A stretch of DNA of 64,000 nucleotides, taken from the NCBI GenBank assembly GCA_963818645.1, contig CAWFTF010000001.1:1-64000 (forward strand), in the 5' to 3' direction. Each line of letters opens with the position of its first letter. Position 1 is the stretch's first letter. The position numbers were made by a program, and so were the translations under genes. The notes beneath the pieces were generated by a model, which did no database searches, was not told the DNA's origin, and saw only the letters and a list, made by a program, of their open reading frames with translations. This document shows positions 1-8,179 of this stretch, piece by piece. The DNA comes from Gp6-AA40 sp963818645 (GTDB lineage Bacteria > Acidobacteriota > Vicinamibacteria > Vicinamibacterales > UBA2999).

Positions 1-240
1 TATGTCGGTGTCTATGACGTCGCGATGCTCGGCGTGTGGACCGTCTCGCTCGATGGCGATGATCTCAAGATCGAGATGGGCGACGGGGGAGGAAAGCAGG
101 GTGTGATTCCTCATTCCGACACGGTATTTGGCTATCCGCCGATTGGTGGACCTGTCCAGTTCACTACCGACGCGAAGGGTCAGGTCACCGGCTTTGTCGT
201 CACCGTCGTCGAAGGCGACATACCGGCGAAGAAGAGGTAA
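1..240 (+). CDS. C-terminal end of a DUF3471-like domain protein (partial)
   Basis: The reading frame is open from the first base, so the gene begins upstream of the window; 79 residues remain. The tail starts YVGVYDV, runs through a beta-rich stretch and ends with an acidic then basic tail (VEGDIPAKKR). The Y-x-G-x-Y start followed by short beta strands resembles the DUF3471 domain found at the C-terminus of beta-lactamase-fold or peptidase proteins in Acidobacteria. Without the N-terminus the catalytic part cannot be named. It ends 12 bases before the amidohydrolase gene on the same strand, so the two may be co-transcribed. Confidence 0.55.
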   Translation, partial: YVGVYDVAMLGVWTVSLDGDDLKIEMGDGGGKQGVIPHSDTVFGYPPIGGPVQFTTDAKGQVTGFVVTVVEGDIPAKKR

Positions 241-252
241 CCTCTCGCACGG

Positions 253-1620
253 ATGCGCAATTCGACGATTTCCATCGTCTGCCTGTTCGCCGTCGTCTGG
301 CTCGGTCAGGCAGGCGCCCAGCAAGTAACCGCTGCGCGCGTCACCCTCTACGAAGGGGCGCGCCTCATCGTCGGCGATGACAACGCGCCGATTGAGAACT
401 CCGCGTTCCTCGTCGAGAACGCGCGGTTCACTCGCGTGGGACGGCGCGGTGAGATTCAACTACCTTCCGGCGCCGCTCGCGTAGACCTGAGCGGCAAGAC
501 CGTCATTCCTGCACTCGTCGATGGGCACTCGCACATCGGCTACATGAAGAACCTGACGAGCGGGGCGGTCAACTACACGCGAGACAACATCCTCGATCAC
601 ATGCACCGGTTCGCGTACTTCGGCGTGGCCGCGAGCCAGTCGATGGGAAGCGACTTCGGCGAGCTGCCGTTCCAGATCCGCGATGACATCCTCGCTGGCA
701 AGTATCCCGACGCTGCAAGGTTCCTGACGGCAGGTCGCGGGCTGGCGCCGCTGGTCGAGATCAGTCCGGACAACATGCGGCAGGCAGCATTTCCTGTAAC
801 CACGCCGGAAGGCGCACGCGCGTCGGTGCAGGAACTGGTGCCGCGTAAGGTCAGCTTGATCAAGACGTGGGTTGACGATCGCGGCGGCACGATCAAGAAG
901 CTGACGCCCGAGCTCTACGGCGCCATCATCGACGAAGCGCACAAGAACAAGCTTCGTGTCGCCGTCCACGCGACCGACCTGCGTGATGCGAAAGATCTGC
1001 TGCGCGCAGGTATCGACGTGTTCGCGCACATGATCAGCGACACGGACGAAGAACTTGTCTCGCTGTTCAAGCAGCATCCGACTACTGCGGTGCTGTCGGC
1101 GTTGGGCGGGCCGCATCGCGCGGTCTATGCACCATGGCTCAACCCGGTTCATCCGCTCATTCTCGAAACGGTCCTGCCCGAGCAGGTCAAGCGCTTGCAG
1201 GGTCGTTTCCCACAGCGGGATCCCGAGCAGCTCAAACGATCGCAGGTGGCGTGGGATCAACTGGCTCGCGGCATCTCACAACTGAGCGCTGCAGGCGTAA
1301 AGATCGGCGTCGGCACCGACGGCGGCGGGCAGCAGGGCGATCAGTTCATCGGCTGGACGATGCACGCCGAGTTGGAGAACATGGTGATGGCGGGCCTTCC
1401 TCCGGCGAAGGTGCTGGTCGCGGCGACACGCACGTCCGCAGAGATCCTCGGCATCGACGATCTGGGAATGGTCGCAGCCGGCAAGAGCGCGGACTTCGTC
1501 GTTCTCGATGCGAACCCGTTGGACGACATCACGAACACGAGGAAGATCTCGAGCGTGTATCTGCGCGGTCATCGCGTCGATCGAGAAAAGCTGCGAGCGA
1601 GCTTCATGGCTCGTCAGTGA
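253..1620 (+). CDS. Exported amidohydrolase family protein
   Basis: A 455-residue protein with a signal peptide (hydrophobic residues 7-20, cleavage near AGAQ). The metal-dependent amidohydrolase fold is shown by the HxH motif at about residues 92-94 (DGHSH), a VHAT and an AHM histidine in the middle, and a GTDGGG aspartate near residue 355. The C-terminus (GKSADFVVLDANPLDD) is the usual imidazolonepropionase/prolidase-like ending that closes the small beta domain. Its likely job is hydrolysis of a C-N bond in a small molecule or peptide in the periplasm; the substrate cannot be read from the sequence. The start is the ATG 12 bases after the preceding stop. Confidence 0.85.
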   Translation: MRNSTISIVCLFAVVWLGQAGAQQVTAARVTLYEGARLIVGDDNAPIENSAFLVENARFTRVGRRGEIQLPSGAARVDLSGKTVIPALVDGHSHIGYMKNLTSGAVNYTRDNILDHMHRFAYFGVAASQSMGSDFGELPFQIRDDILAGKYPDAARFLTAGRGLAPLVEISPDNMRQAAFPVTTPEGARASVQELVPRKVSLIKTWVDDRGGTIKKLTPELYGAIIDEAHKNKLRVAVHATDLRDAKDLLRAGIDVFAHMISDTDEELVSLFKQHPTTAVLSALGGPHRAVYAPWLNPVHPLILETVLPEQVKRLQGRFPQRDPEQLKRSQVAWDQLARGISQLSAAGVKIGVGTDGGGQQGDQFIGWTMHAELENMVMAGLPPAKVLVAATRTSAEILGIDDLGMVAAGKSADFVVLDANPLDDITNTRKISSVYLRGHRVDREKLRASFMARQ

Positions 1621-1647
1621 CCGAGGCGGTGAGGCCCTGAGGAAGGT

Positions 1648-1674
1648 CGCACCGAGTGTTCGAATCTCGGTGCG
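1648..1674 (+). terminator. Perfect 9-bp hairpin after the amidohydrolase gene
   Basis: CGCACCGAG (1648-1656) and CTCGGTGCG (1666-1674) pair perfectly around a 9-base loop. It lies 28 bases after the stop codon. No T-run follows, so it is either a Rho-aided end or an mRNA 3' stabiliser. The loop contains TTCGAAT and mimics a tRNA T-arm, but the rest of a tRNA is absent. Confidence 0.4.
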
Positions 1675-1755
1675 GTTCGGAACAAGAGGGACAAGTGGAA
1701 CGCCTTGGTTTGGGCATAGAATTACGCTACCGAGTTACCTCAAAAAGGGCTGCAT

Positions 1756-2586
1756 ATGGACACCGTTCGCAGGTCACTGGTCCTCGGCGTGTTCTTTGTC
1801 GTCTGCACCAGCGCGCTCCTGGCTGGTCAGGGAGTCCTACCGGCCGCAACACCGAGCCTGGCTCCAGAGGACATGGAGGCCTTCCTGCTGAAGGCCAAGG
1901 TCACCAATCGGCGCGATGCCGGAAGCGGCGTGACCGGCTCGAGCCGTGTCACGCTCTCGGACGGGCGCTTGACCCACGACGCCCACGTGCAGGCCGTCGA
2001 CGTCGCGCGTGCCGTCTTTACGGCCGGCAAGGCCTCGGAGGTGAACTTCAAAGACACCTACCGATACAACATCGCCGGCTACCGTCTCGCACGCCTCATT
2101 GGGCTCGACAACGTGCCGATGTCGGTCGAGCGAAACATCGAGGGGAAGCTCGCCGCTGTTACCTGGTGGGTGGACGACGTCCAGATGGACGAAGGGGCGC
2201 GGCTGAAGAAGAAGACGATGGCGCCGGATGTCCAGCGTTTTGCCAAGCAGATTCAGGTCATGAAGATCTGGGACGAGCTGATTCAGAACAAGGACCGGAA
2301 CGGGGGCAACCTGCTGTGGACCAGCGACTGGTCGATGTGGCTGATCGATCACACTCGTGCGTTCCGCCTTGGGAAAGAGCTGGTCGCGCCAGCCGACTTG
2401 ACACGCTGTGATCGTCGCTTGCTCGACGGCATGCGCGCGCTGACCGCCGAATCGCTCGCGAAAGCCCTGGGCGACTCGCTGACGAAAGAGGAACAAGGAG
2501 CTGTGCTTGCGCGACGCGATCTGATCGTGAAGCATTTCGACGACAGGATCGCGAAGCTCGGCGAGGGCATCCTCTTTACATATTGA
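1756..2586 (+). CDS. Exported protein with PI3K/Fam20C-like kinase signature
   Basis: A 276-residue protein with a signal peptide (hydrophobic residues 8-24). In the second half it carries NKDRNGGNLLW (D180-R181...N185) followed 13 residues later by LIDHTRAF (D198). The spacing D-R-x-x-x-N then (I/F)-D-x fits the catalytic loop and metal-binding aspartate of the atypical kinase group that includes PI3/4-kinases, HipA and the secreted Fam20C/VLK kinases. The N-terminal half has an aromatic region around FKDTYRYNIAGYRLARLIGL and VERNIEGK, which could form the nucleotide-binding lobe. The fold call is inference from these motifs; an exported kinase would need extracytoplasmic ATP, or the protein may be a pseudoenzyme. 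It stands alone between a + strand gene and a convergent CDF exporter. Confidence 0.6.
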   Translation: MDTVRRSLVLGVFFVVCTSALLAGQGVLPAATPSLAPEDMEAFLLKAKVTNRRDAGSGVTGSSRVTLSDGRLTHDAHVQAVDVARAVFTAGKASEVNFKDTYRYNIAGYRLARLIGLDNVPMSVERNIEGKLAAVTWWVDDVQMDEGARLKKKTMAPDVQRFAKQIQVMKIWDELIQNKDRNGGNLLWTSDWSMWLIDHTRAFRLGKELVAPADLTRCDRRLLDGMRALTAESLAKALGDSLTKEEQGAVLARRDLIVKHFDDRIAKLGEGILFTY

Positions 2587-2603
2587 TGTGAGTAGCCACG
2601 CCT

Positions 2604-3611
2604 TCAGAGTGAGGGCGGACGAGACCTCGACGTGTCTTGTCCGCGACCCAACCGGTCCACCGCACGCAGCCCCATGCAATACATGTCGTCGGCCTCGCAC
2701 CCTTCGACTTCCACCTGAATGGTCGTGTGAGTGATGCCAAACTCGTGCTCGATGCTGTGGGCCACGGTCCGCAGCACTTGTTGTCCTTCCCGGACGCTCT
2801 GTTCGGCGACAACGATGTGACAGCTGCACGCGATGACTCCCGGGCCGACCATCCACACGTGGAGGTCGTGCACGTCGAGCACGCCGGTCACCCCTTTGAT
2901 CGCGGCGATCACACCTGGCATGTCCATGCTCGCCGGCGTGCCTTCGAGCAGCACGGTTGTGCTCTCGCGAAGCACGTCGTAGCTGCTGTAGAGAATCAAC
3001 GCTGCGATCATGAGCGACACAACCGGATCGGCGAGCGTGGACTGAGTGATCAGTACCAATACGCCGGCGAGGACGACCCCGAGTGCGGAGACCGCATCGC
3101 CAACCATGTGGAGGTATGCGCTCCGAATGTTCATGTCGTGCTTGGCGCCGCGATGGAGTCGAACGCTGATCCACACGTTGACGACGATCGCCGTCAGCGC
3201 GACGACAACCATCAGGCGTCCACTGGCCGGTTCGGGATCGCGGAGGCGCTCGATGGCCTCGAATCCAATGACCAAGGCGATGATCACGAGCGACACGGCG
3301 TTGGCGAGCGCGGCGAAGACACCGACGCGGTGATACCCGAACGTCATCCCATGATGCGACGGCTTCTCCGCCATCCGCAGCGCGTACCAGCTCAGGCCCA
3401 GGGCGGCGGCGTCGGTCAGGTTGTGTCCGGCATCGGACAGCAACGCCAGGCTGTTTCCGAACCACCCGGCCAGCGCTTCCGCCACCACAAACGCCAGCGT
3501 GACGGCGACGGCCGCGGCCATCGTCCGGGCGGAAGTGCGGGCCGCTCGGTCACCGTTGCCGTGTGGGTGTGAATGATCGTGCGCCATGGACGGGTTGGCG
3601 GCCGCAGTCAA
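2604..3611 (-). CDS. Cation diffusion facilitator (Zn/Co/Cd exporter, CzcD/ZitB type)
   Basis: A 335-residue membrane protein with about six transmembrane helices. The N-terminus is histidine rich (HDHSHPHGNGD), as in zinc exporters. Two HxxxD motifs, HNLTD in helix 2 and HMVGD in helix 5, form the transport-site metal tetrad of the CDF family. The C-terminal cytoplasmic domain (HDLHVWMVGPG...CSCHIVV, then HEFGITHTTIQVE) matches the metal-sensing ferredoxin-like domain. The family exchanges divalent metal for protons across the inner membrane. A start 24 bases later (ATG at 3587, before HDHSH) is an equally good choice. It is convergent with the kinase-like gene, and its 5' side faces the remnant lipoprotein region. 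Confidence 0.92.
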   Translation of the reverse strand: MTAAANPSMAHDHSHPHGNGDRAARTSARTMAAAVAVTLAFVVAEALAGWFGNSLALLSDAGHNLTDAAALGLSWYALRMAEKPSHHGMTFGYHRVGVFAALANAVSLVIIALVIGFEAIERLRDPEPASGRLMVVVALTAIVVNVWISVRLHRGAKHDMNIRSAYLHMVGDAVSALGVVLAGVLVLITQSTLADPVVSLMIAALILYSSYDVLRESTTVLLEGTPASMDMPGVIAAIKGVTGVLDVHDLHVWMVGPGVIACSCHIVVAEQSVREGQQVLRTVAHSIEHEFGITHTTIQVEVEGCEADDMYCMGLRAVDRLGRGQDTSRSRPPSL

Positions 3612-3681
3612 CGCGGATCCTGGATCGGTCCTCAGAGAACGGAGCTCGCGGATCGAACGCTACGGCGCATCAGCCTCCACG

Positions 3682-3906
3682 TCAACCCGATTGCGGCAAT
3701 GCAGGCGTGCCCACTCCGAGGAACTTTGCTGGGATCATTTCGCCAGGCGGAGCCCTCGGTTTCGGCACTGCGCTGGGCGTCAAACACTCCGTGCCTTGCC
3801 GGTCGGAACGGCCGTAGAGGAAGACGTAGCAACCGTGTGGCTCGGGTGCTGAAACGCCGAGCCCCGACCGCCGTGGCTCGTGAGCGCAACCGGCGATGGC
3901 GATCAT
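3682..3906 (-). CDS. Possible small lipoprotein or gene remnant
   Basis: This is the only coding-like element in the stretch 3612-3931. From the ATG at 3906 it encodes 74 residues; a few upstream in-frame codons (AVVVV) would lengthen the hydrophobic segment. It has a lipobox-like IAGC followed by a short region with GCYVFLYGRSDRQG, which is vaguely like a beta/gamma-crystallin strand. There is no further domain and the tail is proline rich. It begins 25 bases after the stop of the VWA gene on the same strand. It could be a genuine short lipoprotein, or the degraded end of a longer gene. Nothing else was seen in this interval. Confidence 0.3.
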   Translation of the reverse strand: MIAIAGCAHEPRRSGLGVSAPEPHGCYVFLYGRSDRQGTECLTPSAVPKPRAPPGEMIPAKFLGVGTPALPQSG

Positions 3907-3931
3907 GACAACCACGACCGCATTACACCAC

Positions 3932-4894
3932 TCAACGAGACTTGGGCGCGTAGTAACCATTCTTGGTGCGGGTGCTGCTACTCGGTCGCGAGACATGGAC
4001 AACGAGACGACGCCACGCGCCATCACGCTTCGAATTCAGCGACGTGTAGCCAATCGTGTACTGGCTTGCGAGCTCGTCGGCGATCTGAGCGTACACGTCC
4101 GTCAGGTCACCAATCTTCATCGGAAAGAAGGCGCGCCCACCTGTCTCCCGCGCCAGTGTGCGCAGCACGAACTCCGCGTCGCGAAAACCCTTCGCCTGCA
4201 GGTCGGCGCCGCGCAGCGCGATAGTGTAGACGGCCGTCTCGGAGCGCTTGGCGAGATCGAGGACCTCATCGAACGACAGGAGACTCGATGTGTCCTCACC
4301 GTCTGTGAAGACGATGAGTGCCTGACGGCGCACGTCCTGTTCTGCGACGGCACGCACCTTCCCAAGCTCCCGGAGCGCGATGTAGATCGCGTTATACAGC
4401 GCAGTCGAACCACCGGCGATGGTCTGCCGAATCGCGGACTCGAGGTCGATCTGGTTGGAGGTGAACGCTTGCCGGATCTCGACGCGATTGTCGAAGTCGA
4501 TTACTTGAGCGATGTCGTTTGGTCGAAGACGCTTCACGAAGTTCGTCGCCGCAATCTGCAGCGTCGGCAGGTGCTCCTCCATGCTCGCGCTGGAGTCGAG
4601 GAGGAGCGACAGGGCGATAGGTTGTTGGCGGCGGTTGAAGAACGTGATGTCTTGCTTGACGCCATCCTCGAAGACCGAGAATTCGCCTGGCTCGAGGTCG
4701 GTGACGTAATGGTTCAAGCCGTCGGTCACCGTCACACTCAGTGACACGACATCGACGCCGGCGCGAAAGGCGGGAGCTTGAGTCGCGGGCTTCGGAGCAG
4801 AGGGTGAAGCTTGCTGTCCGGACGCAGTGGTCTCGTACAAGCAGATCACCATGAGCACAGTAGTCAGAGGAAGCCGACTCACGATCGAGGGCAT
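3932..4894 (-). CDS. Exported VWA-domain protein (VWFA-related acidobacterial family)
   Basis: From the ATG at 4894 the protein has 320 residues, with a signal peptide (MPSIVSRL...TTASGQQ). A pre-domain (VVSLSVTVTDGLNHYVTDLEPGEFSVFEDGVKQ cluster) precedes a von Willebrand A domain with the MIDAS motif DSSASM, a threonine (GGSTALYNA) and FTDGEDTSS. The lead-in 'V..VTD..G..V.DL....F.V.EDG..Q.I..F' is typical of the acidobacterial VWFA-related family. The protein probably binds a partner through a metal ion in the periplasm or at the surface; no enzymatic residues are seen. The frame stays open far upstream to 5596, but that part has no signal peptide and overlaps the divergent gene, so it was excluded. 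Confidence 0.85.
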   Translation of the reverse strand: MPSIVSRLPLTTVLMVICLYETTASGQQASPSAPKPATQAPAFRAGVDVVSLSVTVTDGLNHYVTDLEPGEFSVFEDGVKQDITFFNRRQQPIALSLLLDSSASMEEHLPTLQIAATNFVKRLRPNDIAQVIDFDNRVEIRQAFTSNQIDLESAIRQTIAGGSTALYNAIYIALRELGKVRAVAEQDVRRQALIVFTDGEDTSSLLSFDEVLDLAKRSETAVYTIALRGADLQAKGFRDAEFVLRTLARETGGRAFFPMKIGDLTDVYAQIADELASQYTIGYTSLNSKRDGAWRRLVVHVSRPSSSTRTKNGYYAPKSR

Positions 4895-5074
4895 CCTAGC
4901 CCAATAGCAGCCCGATTGATGGAGGCACACGTCCATGCAGAAAAGGAATAGGGTCATCCACCACGACCGTTGACTGCAAGCCCGGTCGCGCCGACCGTGG
5001 TGTACCCTCGGTAGTGCCCGAGCAGGTTCGCGCCGACACTCCCAAAGAGACTGCTTCGGCGACGGCGAGCCTTT

Positions 5075-6055
5075 ATGACCACATTCCGACCTCGACAGCT
5101 CACCAGCCTTATTGGCGTACTCACGCTCTGTATCTTCCTGCAGCTGCCATTCCCGATTCGCGCGCAGGACGCTCAACCGGTATTCAAGGCAGGGGTCGCG
5201 CTGGTCCCGATTACGGCGCTCGTGCGCGATTCCCGCAATCGCATCGTACGGAACCTCGGGCCCGACGACTTTCAGGTCTTTGAAGGCGGCCAGCTCCGAC
5301 CGATCGTCGATTTTGGAGCGAACGACAAGGCGCCGATCAACGTGGCATTTCTGCTGGATACGAGCGGCAGCATGCACGTGGCAGCGAACATGGCGAGGGC
5401 CAAGGACTTCGTCGAGGAGTTCGTGGGTGCGATCGAGCCCGCGGTAGACGAAGTTGCACTCTTCACCTTCGACAAGTCGCTTCGCCGCGAGGTCTCGTTC
5501 ACGAAGGACAGGGACGAGGTGTATGACGCTTTGGACGGTGTGAAGCCGTGGGGTCTGACGTCGCTCTACGATGCGGTCGCTGAGACGGCGAAGCAATTGG
5601 GGGACCGCACGTCGCAGCGCCGAGCAGTTGTCGTGATCACAGATGGCGTCGATACCAGCAGCGCCCTGACGCCGGCTGAAGTCTCCGGATTAGCCAGCGG
5701 CATCGATGTCCCCGTCTACGTCGTCGCCGCCGTCTCGCCCCTCGATCACCCGGGTGCCCCAACTGCGGTGGTTGCGGACACGGCAAACGGCGGGCTCGCC
5801 AATCTCGCAGACTGGACAGGTGGAGAACTACTGTATGTCAGTGAGTCCAGTCAGATTCCTGTCGTTGCCAAGGAACTGCTGCGGATGATGCGGCATCAGT
5901 ATTTACTTGCCATCGAATCATCCCAATCAGCGGGCTGGTACCGACTCGAGGTGAGAACGAAGCGCCGGGGCTTCACTGTGCGGGCGAGAACAGGCTATTT
6001 CGCCGGCGAGCGGCCCCGTGCTAGCCGCGTCGTCGCCAAGCGTCCACGCATCTGA
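5075..6055 (+). CDS. Exported VWA-domain protein, divergent paralogue
   Basis: A 326-residue protein with a signal peptide (hydrophobic residues 12-24, cleavage near IRAQ). The layout is the same as its divergent neighbour: lead-in strands (VALVPITALVRDSRNRIV, then DFQVFEGGQ), a VWA domain with MIDAS DTSGSM, GLTSLYDA and ITDGVDTSS, and a C-terminal strand region ending in ARTGYFAGE. The two genes share a 180-base intergenic region and are clear paralogues. This suggests a pair of exported metal-ion-dependent adhesion or scaffold proteins of unknown partner. The basic tail (RPRASRVVAKRPRI) is unusual for the family. Confidence 0.85.
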   Translation: MTTFRPRQLTSLIGVLTLCIFLQLPFPIRAQDAQPVFKAGVALVPITALVRDSRNRIVRNLGPDDFQVFEGGQLRPIVDFGANDKAPINVAFLLDTSGSMHVAANMARAKDFVEEFVGAIEPAVDEVALFTFDKSLRREVSFTKDRDEVYDALDGVKPWGLTSLYDAVAETAKQLGDRTSQRRAVVVITDGVDTSSALTPAEVSGLASGIDVPVYVVAAVSPLDHPGAPTAVVADTANGGLANLADWTGGELLYVSESSQIPVVAKELLRMMRHQYLLAIESSQSAGWYRLEVRTKRRGFTVRARTGYFAGERPRASRVVAKRPRI

Positions 6056-6212
6056 CCACGTACCAATGCCTGCTCGCATGGTCACTCTGACGTGTGAGTA
6101 GACGCGCATCGTGTTTCTTCTGCGGGAAGAATCGAAGGCGATCAGGATGTCACTCGAAATTCACTGAGGCGGTCGGCAGGCCAGACATCGTAAAATCCCT
6201 CATCAGCCGGGG

Positions 6213-7217
6213 ATGGCTTTTGAATCCTCCCGCCGAGCCCCAAGAATGACCTTCCCATCCTTTGCCGGGTCATTCGTGAGCAGACTGGCGCGGCTCAGCC
6301 CGCGACGCCTTCTCCGCTCACTCGATGAGATCGAGAGTCTGCACGGCAAGGTCCGCGGGCTGGAAACTCGCGTACGACAGCTCGTCGCCGCTCACGAGAG
6401 TACCGAGAAGACGGTGGAGCAACTGGGCAGAGCGCTGGCCGCCTTCGACCCCGACCGGATCCAGTCTCATGTCACCGGCGCCGTTGCTGCCGCTCCGCTC
6501 GCATCGGAGCCATTTCCCCATGTCCTCATCGACAAGCTGTTGCCGGAGGACGCGTACCATCAGCTCGTGAAGGCGATTCCACCGCGGGTCTTCTTCGAGC
6601 ATCTCGACCGGAATCACCAGGAGGTGACGGTCCCTTCTGACCTGGCGCCGCTCCTTTCTCGCGAGATCTGGGCGGCGTTTTACGGGCGGGCGGTTACCGA
6701 AGCCCTCGTTCCTGGTCTGGTCGACAAATTCCGTGAGCCACTCGATCGGCTCGTGTGCCGATACTGGCCCAGACACCAGTCACTGGTAGACGCCAACATC
6801 CGGCTCGAGCTCCTCATGTCGCGAATTCTGCTGAGGCGACCCGGGTACGTGATCAGGCCGCACCGCGATCCCCGTTGGGCGTTTCTGACCTGCCTCGTCT
6901 ATCTGCCCCCGCGCAACGCCAAGCAGTTCTTTGGAACGCAGCTGTGCTCGGTGCGTCGCGAGCCCGAACACAATTCGCACGGCGCGCTCTGGATGGAAGA
7001 CACCGATGTCGAGGTGGTGAAGTCGGTCCAGGGTGACCCGAACACCGCCCTCGCGTTCGTGAACGGGGCCGGCGCACACCGCGCCTCGATTCCGGATAAC
7101 GTCGCATCCGACACGGAGCGCTATCTCTACCAGTTTCAGCTGGGTCCCTCAGTAGCAAGCCAGCGACGGCTTCTCGCATCCATGCCGGCGGACGAGGTCG
7201 CGCGCTGGAGGAGATAG
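6213..7217 (+). CDS. 2OG-Fe(II) oxygenase-like protein with N-terminal coiled coil
   Basis: A 334-residue protein without a signal peptide; a second possible start is the ATG at 6246. Residues 36-80 form a heptad-rich coiled coil (LDEIESLHGKVRGLETRVRQL). The catalytic part has an HxD pair (H217-R-D219 in RPHRDPRW), a distal H289 (GAGAHRASIP) and R303 (TERYLYQF). This is the facial-triad and 2-oxoglutarate-binding pattern of prolyl-hydroxylase-like dioxygenases; the spacing between HxD and distal H is about 70 residues. The part before it (FPHVLIDKLLPEDAYHQLV) is the usual lead-in of the fold. The substrate is unknown. The gene stands alone. Confidence 0.7.
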   Translation: MAFESSRRAPRMTFPSFAGSFVSRLARLSPRRLLRSLDEIESLHGKVRGLETRVRQLVAAHESTEKTVEQLGRALAAFDPDRIQSHVTGAVAAAPLASEPFPHVLIDKLLPEDAYHQLVKAIPPRVFFEHLDRNHQEVTVPSDLAPLLSREIWAAFYGRAVTEALVPGLVDKFREPLDRLVCRYWPRHQSLVDANIRLELLMSRILLRRPGYVIRPHRDPRWAFLTCLVYLPPRNAKQFFGTQLCSVRREPEHNSHGALWMEDTDVEVVKSVQGDPNTALAFVNGAGAHRASIPDNVASDTERYLYQFQLGPSVASQRRLLASMPADEVARWRR

Positions 7218-7341
7218 GGACGCCACTAACTTTCCCAGCTACTTCACTGAACGAGTGGGCATGAGGATCGGACACTCCGCGTCCCGCGCCGGAAAAAGAT
7301 CTCGACGCGTATGTCGTCCTAAATGCGTTAGCCTGTTCCGA

Positions 7342-8175
7342 ATGAAGGTGACCCTTCTTCTCGCGTGCGCCCTGACAATGCTCAGCGCGCTACCAGCGAG
7401 TGCGCAGGGTCGCGGTAGCGGCCCGCCTCGTCCTGCAGCTCCGGCGCCGCGTTGGCCCGACGGCACGATCAATCTCGGGGCGCCCCTCGGCGCAACCGGA
7501 CTCTGGGAAGGTGCTGAGCCGCTCGCAACCAATCCCAAAAACTACGAATCGGTCGGCGGCCGTCCGCGGCCCGGTCTGATCGATCTCAAAGAGATACCGC
7601 TCCAGCCGTGGGCGCAGGCGCTCCTGGATGCCCGGCACGCGAGGTTTCTGGCTGACGAGCCGTATACACGGTGCAAGCCGTCTCCTGCAGCGCGATCGTT
7701 CGGGACCGCCTATGGCATCGAGCTGATGAACATTCCCGGCACCGATCGGATCTACTTGTTTCAGACCGGCGGCGCGCATTCGTACCGTGTGATCTACACC
7801 GATGGACGTACGCATCCCGCGACGATCGAGCCGAGCTCCTTCGGCCACTCGATCGGATGGTGGGAGGGCGACACGCTGGTCATCGATACCATCGGCATCG
7901 ACGAGAGCGCGTGGCTCGAACGATGGGCCATGCCGCACACCGACCGGCTTCACACGATCGAGCGCGTCACGCGACTCGACCTCAACACGCTGAAGTACGA
8001 ATTGACGGTCGACGATCCAGGTGCCTACACGGCGCAGTGGACGAGCGGGTACACCTTGCGCTGGACGCCCAACCTGGAGACGTTCGAGTACGTCTGTCAG
8101 GAGAACAACTATGGACCGCAGATGATGGTCGGTGTCGAAGGCGGCGAGACGCGCACCAGCCCCGTCGTTCCCTAG
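7342..8175 (+). CDS. Exported protein of the WEGDTLVIDT family, unknown function
   Basis: From the ATG at 7342 it encodes 277 residues with a signal peptide (MKVTLLLACALTML, cleavage at SAQG). An upstream in-frame ATG at 7255 would add a charged leader without signal features. A low-complexity Pro/Ala linker follows. The core has HSIGWWEGDTLVIDTIGI, MPHTD, and a C-terminal YVCQENNY. The same core occurs in the gene at 52222-52995, so the window holds two family members. The family is abundant in Acidobacteria, and I know of no established function. It ends 4 bases before a convergent MBL gene. Confidence 0.7.
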   Translation: MKVTLLLACALTMLSALPASAQGRGSGPPRPAAPAPRWPDGTINLGAPLGATGLWEGAEPLATNPKNYESVGGRPRPGLIDLKEIPLQPWAQALLDARHARFLADEPYTRCKPSPAARSFGTAYGIELMNIPGTDRIYLFQTGGAHSYRVIYTDGRTHPATIEPSSFGHSIGWWEGDTLVIDTIGIDESAWLERWAMPHTDRLHTIERVTRLDLNTLKYELTVDDPGAYTAQWTSGYTLRWTPNLETFEYVCQENNYGPQMMVGVEGGETRTSPVVP

Positions 8176-8179
8176 ATGA

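Noticed and set aside
1640..1680. tRNA T-arm-like sequence (TTCGAAT)
   Set aside because: The pairing is a plain 9-bp hairpin with a 9-base loop, and no acceptor, D or anticodon arm can be built around it.
1837..3465. 542-codon minus-strand frame across the kinase-like and CDF genes
   Set aside because: It crosses two well-supported genes and has no recognisable domain.
4895..5596. Upstream extension of the minus-strand VWA gene to 5596
   Set aside because: It overlaps the divergent VWA gene, lacks a signal peptide and has antisense-like composition.
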